Shown here piece after piece: positions 1 through 6,725 of a stretch of 42,289 nt of DNA. The stretch comes from Trueperaceae bacterium (GTDB lineage: Bacteria; Deinococcota; Deinococci; Deinococcales; Trueperaceae), in the NCBI GenBank assembly GCA_007695125.1, contig REEJ01000155.1:1-42289 (forward strand), in the 5' to 3' direction. Each line of letters opens with the position of its first letter. The first letter of the stretch is position 1. The notes beneath the pieces were generated by a model. It was not told the origin of the DNA. It was given only the letters and a program-made list of their open reading frames with translations, and searched no databases. The translations under genes and the position numbers were made by a program.

Positions 1-401
1 CGTCGGCCACGCGCTACCGGTCGAACCTGCACGCGCAGCACGTGCGCGTGTTCGCAGACGTCCACGTCAAACACGGCGCGCACGCGATCACCGCCGACCG
101 CAGCCTCGAAGAGCTGACCCGCGACCTCGAGTTCTTCGACGCCGACGCCGTCATCGTCACGGGTCAGCGCACCGGCGACGGCGCCGACGTCGGCGAGCTG
201 CGCACCGTGCGAGCCGCCACGCAGCTCCCGCTGCTCGTCGGCAGCGGCGTGACCGAGGCGAACGTCGGCCAGATCCTCGGCACGGCCGGCGGCGTGATCG
301 TCGCCAGCGCCCTCAAGGAGGAAGGGGTGTGGTGGGCGCCGGTCGCCGAGGAGCGGGTGCGCTCGTTCATGCGCGTCGTCGCCGGCGTCGACACGGCCTG
401 A
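1..401 (+). CDS. BtpA/SgcQ family protein, C-terminal part (5' truncated by window edge)
   Basis: The reading frame is open from base 3, so the ORF-track start at 42 (GTG) is only an internal codon and the true start lies upstream. The visible part is the C-terminal half of a TIM-barrel protein of the BtpA/SgcQ family: FADVHVKHGAH, then VIVTGQRTGDG, then LLVGSGVTEANV and GVIVASALKEEG, the usual order of phosphate-binding-like barrel loops in this family. BtpA is named for a role in photosystem I biogenesis, but in non-photosynthetic bacteria relatives (SgcQ) sit in carbohydrate operons and their reaction is unknown. It lies 166 bp upstream of iolD on the same strand. A role in sugar or polyol metabolism is suggested by context only. 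Family call fairly sure, function unknown. Confidence 0.8.
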   Translation, partial: SATRYRSNLHAQHVRVFADVHVKHGAHAITADRSLEELTRDLEFFDADAVIVTGQRTGDGADVGELRTVRAATQLPLLVGSGVTEANVGQILGTAGGVIVASALKEEGVWWAPVAEERVRSFMRVVAGVDTA

Positions 402-461
402 ACGACCCACGAGCCGCAAGCGCGGGACGCGCCGCCCCTGCCCGTCGGCGGCGCTCCGTCG

Positions 462-467
462 TACCCT
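462..467 (+). promoter_or_regulatory. Putative -10 element of the iol operon (TACCCT)
   Basis: TACCCT matches the TAnnnT element seen before many genes here. It would start transcription near base 474 and give a leader of about 94 nt before iolD. No convincing -35 hexamer is visible. Confidence 0.45.
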
Positions 468-481
468 GATGAGATCGACAC

Positions 482-524
482 GCACCGCAGCCGGGACGGC
501 CCGCAGCGGGCCCGCGCACGGTGC
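482..524 (+). other. Stem-loop structure in the iolD leader
   Basis: An outer stem GCACCG (482-487) / CGGTGC (519-524) encloses a hairpin GGCCCG (498-503) / CGGGCC (507-512) with a 3-nt loop. It lies between the putative promoter and the iolD ribosome-binding site (purine-rich GAGGGGGAG, about 557-565). Possible roles are mRNA protection or translational control. In DNA this GC-rich, chance stems are common. Confidence 0.35.
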
Positions 525-567
525 CGGAGGGAGTCCGACATGAGGGGGACCAAGCGAGGGGGAGCGC

Positions 568-2481
568 ATGGCTGACGTGCGCGCCACCGTCGGTCAGGCG
601 ATCGTGCGCTACCTGGCCGCCCAACACAGCGAACGCGACGGCCAGCGCCGCCGGGCGATCCCGGCCGCCTGGGCGATCCTCGGCCACGGCAACGTCGCCG
701 GCCTCGGTCAGGCACTCGAGGAGCTCGGCGGGCCGCTCGACCTGCCCACCTACCGGCCGCAGCACGAGCAGGCGATGGTCCATGCCGCGGCCGCGTACGC
801 CAAACACGTCGACCGCCTGGCGACCCACGCCTGCACCGCGTCGATCGGCCCGGGCAGCGCCAACATGTTCACCGCCGCCGCCGGCGCGACGGTGAACCGC
901 CTGCCGGTGCTGCTGTTCCCGAGCGACCTGTTCGCCAACCGCCTGCCCGACCCGGTGCTGCAGCAGCTCGAGCACCCCAGCGAGCACGACGTGACCGTCA
1001 ACGACGCGTTCCGGAGCGTGTCGCGCTTCTTCACGCGCGTCCACCGGCCCGAGCAGCTGCTGTCGGCGCTGCCCGAGGCGATGCGCGTGTTGCTCGACCC
1101 GGTCGAGACGGGCGCGGTCACGATCGCGCTGCCCGAGGACGTGCAGGTCGAGGCGTTCGACTGGCCATCGACCTTCTTCGAGCCGCGCGTATGGCACGTG
1201 CGGCGCCCCATGCCCGAGCCCGAGGCCGTGGAGCGCGCCGCGCGCCTGCTGCGCCGCGCCGAGCGCCCGCTGATCGTCACGGGCGGCGGCACCATCTACG
1301 CGGGTGCGACAGACGCGTTGCGTGCGTTCGCCGAGCGTTTCGGCGTCCCGGTGGTCGAGACCCAGGCCGGTAAGGGTGCGCTCCCCTGGGATCACCCGCT
1401 GAACGCCGGACCTGTCGGCGCCAACGGTGGCCTGGCGGCCAACCGGCTCGCGGCCGGCGCCGACCTGGTGCTGTGCGTCGGCACGCGCCTCGGCGACTTC
1501 GCCACGGGCTCCATGACGGCCTTCGCGCGCGACGACGTGCGCTTCGTCGGCCTCAACGTGGTGCCGATGGACGCCCACAAGCTCGGGGCCCTGGCGCTCG
1601 TGGCCGACGCGCGTCGTGGACTCGAGGCGCTGCACGAGGCGCTCGCCGGCTGGTCCGGCAGCGACGGTGCGTACCAAGACGAGGTCCGCGACCGCAAGGC
1701 GGAGTGGGACGCCATCGTCGACGACCTGCGCGCCCCGGTGAGCGGTCCCAGGCCGACGCAGGCGTCCGTGATCGGCGTCGTGAACGAGGTCTTCGGTGGC
1801 GAGGCCACCGTCATCAACGCGGCGGGTAGCATGCCCGGCGACCTGCTCAAGCTCTGGCGCGGCAGCGACCCGAAGGCCTATCACGTCGAGTACGGCTTCT
1901 CCTGCATGGGGTACGAGATCCCGGCGGGCCTCGGCGTCAGGCTGGCGGATCCGCAACGCGACGTGGTCGTGTTCGTCGGCGACGGCACCTACCTGATGAT
2001 GAACGGCGAGATCGTCACGGCCGTGGCCGAGGGGTTGGCGTTCACGATCGTGATCAACGACAACGGCGGCTACCAGTCGATCCACGGCCTGCAGCGCAGC
2101 GTCGGCTCGCCCTCGTTCCTGAACGAGCTGCGCCATCGCGACCCGGCCAGCGGGCGCACCGACGGACCGACGGTGGCCGTCGACTTCGTGCGCCACGCCG
2201 AGGCCATGGGGGCGCTGGCGCTCGAGGCGCTCGACCTGGACGGGCTGCGCGAGGCGCTCGCCGTGGCGCGCGCCAGCGAGCGCGTCGCCGTGGTCGTCGT
2301 GCGCACCGACCCCGAGCGGCGGGTCCCCGGCTTCGAGGGCTGGTGGGACGTGCCCGTGGCCGAGGTGAGCGAGCAGGCGAGCGTGCGCGATGCGCGCGCC
2401 GCCTATGAGGTGAACGCGGCGCGGCAGCGCCGCTTCGTGGCGCGCCACACGCGCGCCGCCGGAGAGGACGACGGATCGTGA
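568..2481 (+). CDS. iolD: 3D-(3,5/4)-trihydroxycyclohexane-1,2-dione hydrolase (IolD)
   Basis: ThDP-dependent ring-opening enzyme of myo-inositol catabolism. It hydrolyses the cyclic diketone made by IolE to 5-deoxy-D-glucuronate, the substrate of IolB, in the cytoplasm. The 637 aa length is normal for IolD. The N-terminal pyrimidine-binding domain carries the cofactor-activating glutamate (E67 in RPQHEQAM). The C-terminal domain carries the ThDP/Mg motif beginning GDG at about 471 and ending near N497 (VINDN), with standard spacing. A ribosome-binding site GAGGGGGAG directly precedes the ATG. The stop overlaps the iolG start (GTGA), so iolD, iolG and iolE are translationally coupled. Gene order and the partners iolG, iolE and iolB make IolD much more likely than another ThDP enzyme such as acetolactate synthase. 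Confidence 0.93.
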   Translation: MADVRATVGQAIVRYLAAQHSERDGQRRRAIPAAWAILGHGNVAGLGQALEELGGPLDLPTYRPQHEQAMVHAAAAYAKHVDRLATHACTASIGPGSANMFTAAAGATVNRLPVLLFPSDLFANRLPDPVLQQLEHPSEHDVTVNDAFRSVSRFFTRVHRPEQLLSALPEAMRVLLDPVETGAVTIALPEDVQVEAFDWPSTFFEPRVWHVRRPMPEPEAVERAARLLRRAERPLIVTGGGTIYAGATDALRAFAERFGVPVVETQAGKGALPWDHPLNAGPVGANGGLAANRLAAGADLVLCVGTRLGDFATGSMTAFARDDVRFVGLNVVPMDAHKLGALALVADARRGLEALHEALAGWSGSDGAYQDEVRDRKAEWDAIVDDLRAPVSGPRPTQASVIGVVNEVFGGEATVINAAGSMPGDLLKLWRGSDPKAYHVEYGFSCMGYEIPAGLGVRLADPQRDVVVFVGDGTYLMMNGEIVTAVAEGLAFTIVINDNGGYQSIHGLQRSVGSPSFLNELRHRDPASGRTDGPTVAVDFVRHAEAMGALALEALDLDGLREALAVARASERVAVVVVRTDPERRVPGFEGWWDVPVAEVSEQASVRDARAAYEVNAARQRRFVARHTRAAGEDDGS

Positions 2482-3533
2482 GCGCACCCCTGGGCTTCGC
2501 CGTGATCGGCGCCGGACGCATCGGCGCGCTCCACGCCCGACACCTGGCCGGCGCCGTCGAGGGGGCGCGGCTCGAGGCCGTGTTCGACGTCGACGAGGCC
2601 GCCGCCCGTGCCGCCGCGATCGGCGGCGCCGCGGCACTGACCGACCTCGGCGAGGCGCTCGCCCATCCGCGCGTCGACGCGGTCGTGATCGCCTCGCCCA
2701 CCAGCGCCCACGCCGAGCAACTGCGCCTGGCCGCCGAGGCCGGCAAGGCGATCTTCTGCGAGAAGCCCGTCGCCGACGACCTGGCGCAGACGATCGCGGC
2801 CATGGACGCCGTCGAGCGCGCGGGCGCGCCGTTCCAGATCGGCTTCAACCGGCGCTTCGACCCGGCCTACGCCGAGCTGGCGCGCGCGATCGGCGCCGGT
2901 GAGCTCGGCAAGGTCGAGCTGTTCCGCAGCCAGTCGACCGACCCGCGGCCCGCACCCGAGGCGTACATCGCCTCGTCGGCGGGCTTCTTCCGAGACTCGG
3001 TGATCCACGACATCGACACCGCCCGCTTCGTGGTCGGTGAGGTCGAGCGTGTCACCGCGCTGGGGCGCGTCCTGGTCGATCCGCTCTACGAGAAGTACGG
3101 CGACGTCGACACCAGCGTCATCACGCTCGAGTTCGCCTCCGGCGCGCTGGGCGTGCTGATGAACTCGCGGCGCACGGTCTACGGCCACGACCTGCGCGTC
3201 GAGGTGCACGCCGAGCGCGGCAAGCTCGTGGCCGAGGACGAACGCGCGACCAAGCTCTGGCGCTACGATGCCCACGGCCTCCACGGCGACTTCTTCGACC
3301 ACTTCCTCGACCGCTTCCGCGATGCCTATCGACGCGAGCTGCAGGCGTTCGTCGACGCGGTGCGCGCCGGTCGCGCGCCGGCCCCCGGACCGGTCGACGC
3401 GATCGAGACCCTGCGCGTCGCCGACGCCGCTACGCTGAGCCTCCACGAGGGCCGGCCGGTGCGCGTCGACGAGGTCACGGCGGCGCCCGAAGGCGCGCCC
3501 GAAGCCGCGCCCGCGGCGGGTGTGGGCTCGTGA
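2478..3533 (+). CDS. iolG: Inositol 2-dehydrogenase, Gfo/Idh/MocA family (IolG)
   Basis: NAD-dependent oxidoreductase that oxidises myo-inositol to 2-keto-myo-inositol (scyllo-inosose), the first step of the pathway. The 351 aa protein has an N-terminal Rossmann fold (GAGRIG at 11-16), the family EKP motif at 95-97 (active-site lysine 96), and the catalytic Asp/His pair D173 and H177 in RDSVIHDID. The GTG start lies inside the iolD stop (GTGA). The C-terminal about 20 residues are an Ala/Pro/Glu-rich tail with no recognisable function. The substrate could be another inositol isomer or a related polyol, since family members differ subtly, but the flanking iolD and iolE genes strongly favour inositol. 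Confidence 0.88.
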   Translation: MSAPLGFAVIGAGRIGALHARHLAGAVEGARLEAVFDVDEAAARAAAIGGAAALTDLGEALAHPRVDAVVIASPTSAHAEQLRLAAEAGKAIFCEKPVADDLAQTIAAMDAVERAGAPFQIGFNRRFDPAYAELARAIGAGELGKVELFRSQSTDPRPAPEAYIASSAGFFRDSVIHDIDTARFVVGEVERVTALGRVLVDPLYEKYGDVDTSVITLEFASGALGVLMNSRRTVYGHDLRVEVHAERGKLVAEDERATKLWRYDAHGLHGDFFDHFLDRFRDAYRRELQAFVDAVRAGRAPAPGPVDAIETLRVADAATLSLHEGRPVRVDEVTAAPEGAPEAAPAAGVGS

Positions 3534-4465
3534 GCGCCATCCGCGTCGCGAACGCGCCCTGCTCGTGGGGCACGATCGAGGGCTTCGGTGGCGGCGTCCC
3601 CTGGCCGCAGATGCTCGACGAACTCGTCGACACCGGCTACCAGGCCACCGAACTCGGCGACCTCGGCTATCTGCCGAGCGAGCCAGACGCGTTGCGTGAG
3701 GCGCTCTCGAGCCGTGGTCTGGCGCTCCTCGGTGGCTTCGAGGCGGTGCCGCTGCTGCGCCAGGGCGTGGTGAGCGAGCGCCGCGAGCGGCTGCTCACGG
3801 TGGCGCGGCTGATGGCGGCGGTCGCCGACGTCGGCGACGCCGGCCGCCCGCCCTGGTTCATCCTCGCCGACGACAGCGCCGATCGCCCCGCCCGCATGGC
3901 GAACGCCGGCCGCATCACGGCCGCGCACGCCCTCGACCTGGCCGAACGCGCCCGCTTCGCCGCCAACGCCGAGGAGGTCGCTCGGCTCGTCGAAGGCGAG
4001 ACCGGCCTGCGCACGCTCTACCACCACCACTGTGGCCACCACATCGAGACGCCCGACGAGATCGAGGCGTTCCTCGACGCCACCGATCCCGCGCTGCTGC
4101 AGTTGGTCTTCGACACCGGCCACGCCGTCTACGGCAGCGGCCAGCGCGACGACGACGGCCGGCTGGCGGCGCGGCTCATGGAGCGCTGGTGGGAGCGCAT
4201 CGCCTACGTCCACTTCAAGGACTGCGAGCCCGAGGTGGCCGAGCGGGCCCGGCAGGAGGGCTGGACGTACGGCGAGGCCGTCGGCGCCGGCGTGTTCTGC
4301 GAGCTCGGTCGCGGCAGCGTCGACTTCGCCGCCGTGCTGGCCGGGCTGCGCGAGCGCGGCTACGACGACTGGATCACGGTGGAGCAAGACGTGCTCCCCG
4401 GCATGGGAACGCCGGCGGCGAGCGCCCGGCGCAACCGCGACACCCTGCGCGCGCTCGGCCTCTGA
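3530..4465 (+). CDS. iolE: 2-keto-myo-inositol dehydratase (IolE)
   Basis: Sugar-phosphate isomerase/epimerase-type TIM barrel of 311 aa. IolE removes water from 2-keto-myo-inositol to give the cyclic dione cleaved by IolD. The N-terminus RVANAPCSWGTIEGFG is typical of IolE, as are YHHHCGHHIETPDEIEAF in the middle, the metal-ligand stretch FDTGHAVYGSG, and AYVHFKDCEP. The start GTG overlaps the iolG stop by 4 nt (GTGA), a third coupled junction. A 59-nt gap with its own ribosome-binding site follows before iolB. Confidence 0.9.
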   Translation: MSAIRVANAPCSWGTIEGFGGGVPWPQMLDELVDTGYQATELGDLGYLPSEPDALREALSSRGLALLGGFEAVPLLRQGVVSERRERLLTVARLMAAVADVGDAGRPPWFILADDSADRPARMANAGRITAAHALDLAERARFAANAEEVARLVEGETGLRTLYHHHCGHHIETPDEIEAFLDATDPALLQLVFDTGHAVYGSGQRDDDGRLAARLMERWWERIAYVHFKDCEPEVAERARQEGWTYGEAVGAGVFCELGRGSVDFAAVLAGLRERGYDDWITVEQDVLPGMGTPAASARRNRDTLRALGL

Positions 4466-4524
4466 GCCAGGCGCGTGCTCGATCGCCGCACGGACGCGGC
4501 ACCCCGCACGAAGGAGGAGACACC

Positions 4525-5367
4525 ATGGAACACGTCGTGCCACGCCGCCCCACCGGCACGCTCCACGCCGAGGTCACGCCGGCCTCGGCCGGTTGGCGAC
4601 ATCTCGGCTTCGAGCTCCGCACGCTCGCCGACGGCGCCGCGTTCGAGCACAGCAGCGCCGACCATGAGGTCGCCCTGATCCTGCTCGCCGGCGACGCCGA
4701 ACTGCGCCTGGGCGGCGAGCGCCACGAGGTGCAGGGTCGCCGCGGCGTGTTCGAAGGGCTGCCCCACGGGCTGTACGCGCCGCCGGGCTGCGACTACGGG
4801 CTCGTCGCGCGCGGACCGGTCGAGTTCGCGCTCGGCAGCGCCCGGGCCGACGGGACGTTGCCGCCGCGTCTGATCACCCCGGACGACGTGACCGTCGAGA
4901 TCCGTGGTGGACACAACGCCACGCGCCAGATCAGCCACGTGATCGATCCCGGCCAGGCCGAGCGCTTGCTGTGCGTCGAGGTGTACACGCCCTCGGGCAA
5001 CTGGTCGAGCTACCCGCCCCACAAGCACGACGTGTACGAGGCGGGCGTCGAGGCCGAGCTCGACGAGGTCTACCACTTCCGCCTCGATCCCGCGGACGGC
5101 TGGGCGCTGCAGCGGCTCTACAACGACGACCGCTCGCTCGACGAGGTGGTCGTGGCGCGCGACGGCGACACCGTCATGGTGCGCGAGGGGTACCACCCAG
5201 TGGTGGTCGCCCCCGGCTACGACGCCTACTACCTGAACCTGCTCGCCGGCGATCACCCCACGTGGGATGCCCGCGACGAACCCGACTTGGCTTGGGTGCG
5301 GGGCTCGTGGGAGGGGCGCGAGGGGCGGCTGCGGCTGCCGCTGCGCGGGAGCGGGCGGGACGGCTGA
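4525..5367 (+). CDS. iolB: 5-deoxy-glucuronate isomerase (IolB)
   Basis: Cupin-fold metalloenzyme that converts 5-deoxy-D-glucuronate to 2-deoxy-5-keto-D-gluconate, the fourth step of inositol breakdown. The ATG at 4525 follows an excellent ribosome-binding site (AAGGAGGAG). The longer ORF-track frame from 4189 overlaps iolE and is rejected. The 280 aa length matches the family. Metal ligands are visible in PPHKHD (H166, H168), DEVYHFR, and REGYHPVVVAPGYDAYYLN. It is the last recognised iol gene here. The kinase (iolC), aldolase (iolJ) and semialdehyde dehydrogenase (iolA) needed to finish the pathway are not in the window and may lie upstream. Confidence 0.92.
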   Translation: MEHVVPRRPTGTLHAEVTPASAGWRHLGFELRTLADGAAFEHSSADHEVALILLAGDAELRLGGERHEVQGRRGVFEGLPHGLYAPPGCDYGLVARGPVEFALGSARADGTLPPRLITPDDVTVEIRGGHNATRQISHVIDPGQAERLLCVEVYTPSGNWSSYPPHKHDVYEAGVEAELDEVYHFRLDPADGWALQRLYNDDRSLDEVVVARDGDTVMVREGYHPVVVAPGYDAYYLNLLAGDHPTWDARDEPDLAWVRGSWEGREGRLRLPLRGSGRDG

Positions 5368-5489
5368 GCGGGGCGGGCCGCCGGCCTCGTGACGATCGAT
5401 CGTGCTGCCACGGCTGCCGCGGCCATCGATGACCGCTCGATGAACGTCCCGGGATGACCTTCCCCTGACTCGCCTGGTCGAGGATGCGA

Positions 5490-5495
5490 TAGACT
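5490..5495 (+). promoter_or_regulatory. Putative -10 of the first ABC-transporter operon (TAGACT)
   Basis: TAGACT, with a weak -35-like CTGACT at 5465-5470 (19-nt spacer), lies in the 232-bp gap after iolB. Transcription would begin near 5502 and give a leader of about 98 nt. The rest of the gap shows nothing else I can name, and no T-tract terminator after iolB. Confidence 0.45.
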
Positions 5496-5556
5496 GACGC
5501 ATCACCCCGATGGGACGGCGCCGCCGCTCCCACGCACAACCCAGCAACGCGTCGCC

Positions 5557-5572
5557 GTCGGCCGCTGCCGAC
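5557..5572 (+). other. Short perfect hairpin in the binding-protein leader
   Basis: GTCGGC / GCCGAC, 6 bp with the 4-nt loop CGCT, ends 12 nt before the AAGGAG ribosome-binding site of the gene at 5600. Its placement resembles the leader hairpins before nifJ and the second binding-protein gene. Confidence 0.35.
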
Positions 5573-5599
5573 CCGACCATGCGTAAGGAGACCGATCTG

Positions 5600-6604
5600 A
5601 TGAAGCGCCTTACACTCGTCCTCGTAGCCGCAGCCGCCCTGTTCCTGAGCCACGCTCAGGCGCAGCGCGTCAACCTCCTCTGTAGCCCCGACCTCGCCTG
5701 GTGCGAGGCGCTCGGCCCCGCCTTCACGGAAGCCACGGGCATCCCCCTCGAGTTCATCCGCGTCAGCTCGCAAGACGCGCTCGCGCGCATCCGCGCCGAG
5801 TCGGCCAACCCCGTCTTCGACGTGTGGTTCGGCGGCACGGGCGACCCGCACCTGATCGCCATGCGCGACGGGGTCGCGGAGATGTACATCCCGAGCACGT
5901 GGGACGACATCATCCCCGAGCTCAAGTCGGTCATCAACGAGGAGTACATCCCGCTGTACGCCGGCGCCATCGGCTTCGTCATCAACGAGGAAGCGCTGGG
6001 CGACCTGCCGCTGCCGCGCTCCTGGCGCGACCTGACCGACCCCATGTACCGCGGCCTCATCGCCATGCCCGACCCGACCAGCTCCGGCACGGCGTACACC
6101 ACGCTCGCCACGCTGCTGCAGGTCTTCGGCGAGGAGGACGGCTGGGAGCTCGTCGAGGGCATCCACATGAACGTGGCGCAGTACACCAGCTCGGGCAGCG
6201 CTCCCGGACAGCTGGCCGGCCGCGGTGAAGTCGCGATCGCGATCCAGTTCATGCACGACGGCGTCAAGTTCGCCGCGCAAGGCTTCCCGCTCACCGTCTT
6301 CGCGCCCGAAGAGGGTGTCGGCTACGAGATCGGTGGCATCAGCCTCATCGCCAACGCCCCCAACCGCGATGCCGCCATCGCGTTCATCGAGTGGGCGCTG
6401 ACCCCCGAGGCGCAGGCCATCGCCGGCGAACTGGGTGACTCCTACCAGATCCAGTCGAACATGAACACCGTGCAGCACCCGCTCGCACCGAACTTCGACG
6501 AGATCAACCTGATCGAGTACGACTTCGATCGCTGGGGCGACCCCGCGGTCCGCGACCAGGTCCTCACGCGCTGGCTCAACGACGTCTTCGCCATCCCGCG
6601 CTGA
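5600..6604 (+). CDS. ABC transporter substrate-binding protein, COG1840 (AfuA/FbpA-type)
   Basis: Secreted solute receptor of 334 aa for the permease and ATPase encoded downstream. The start at 5600 is set by AAGGAG 9 nt upstream, and it gives a clean signal peptide (MKRLTLVLVAAAALF..SHAQAQ) cleaved near residue 20-22. There is no lipobox cysteine. Next come two cysteines (C28, C35), the stretch DVWFGGTGDPHL (74-85), and an SSGTAY loop (161-166). The family is often annotated 'iron(III)', but I find no adjacent tyrosine pair like the ferric ligands of FbpA. AfuA relatives bind sugar phosphates and other COG1840 members bind phosphonates, so the substrate is open. It directly follows the iol operon but has its own promoter, so a link to inositol is only a guess. 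Confidence 0.85.
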   Translation: MKRLTLVLVAAAALFLSHAQAQRVNLLCSPDLAWCEALGPAFTEATGIPLEFIRVSSQDALARIRAESANPVFDVWFGGTGDPHLIAMRDGVAEMYIPSTWDDIIPELKSVINEEYIPLYAGAIGFVINEEALGDLPLPRSWRDLTDPMYRGLIAMPDPTSSGTAYTTLATLLQVFGEEDGWELVEGIHMNVAQYTSSGSAPGQLAGRGEVAIAIQFMHDGVKFAAQGFPLTVFAPEEGVGYEIGGISLIANAPNRDAAIAFIEWALTPEAQAIAGELGDSYQIQSNMNTVQHPLAPNFDEINLIEYDFDRWGDPAVRDQVLTRWLNDVFAIPR

Positions 6605-6622
6605 ACCTGACGCACGCCACGA

Positions 6623-6658
6623 CGCTCCGCTCACACCCGTATCGGTGTGAGCGGAGCG
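6623..6658 (+). other. Strong intercistronic hairpin after the binding-protein gene
   Basis: A perfect 15-bp stem, CGCTCCGCTCACACC (6623-6637) with GGTGTGAGCGGAGCG (6644-6658), and a 6-nt loop, starts 18 nt after the stop codon. No T-tract follows. The likely role is protecting the upstream mRNA from 3' decay, or partial termination, so that binding protein exceeds permease. Confidence 0.75.
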
Positions 6659-6670
6659 CGCCGACCGACC

Positions 6671-6703
6671 CGGCCGGGGGGCGACACCCCGCACCCCCGG
6701 CCG
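6671..6703 (+). other. Second GC-rich stem-loop before the permease gene
   Basis: CGGCCGGGGG (6671-6680) pairs perfectly with CCCCCGGCCG (6694-6703) across a 13-nt loop. Together with the hairpin just upstream it fills most of the 121-bp gap and ends 22 nt before the permease ATG. Confidence 0.6.
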
Positions 6704-6725
6704 TGCCACGCCGAGCGAACCCACC

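Noticed and set aside
367-2637. 756-aa minus-strand frame over iolD
   Set aside because: Antisense shadow of iolD. Its sequence is Arg/His/Gly-rich without recognisable domains.
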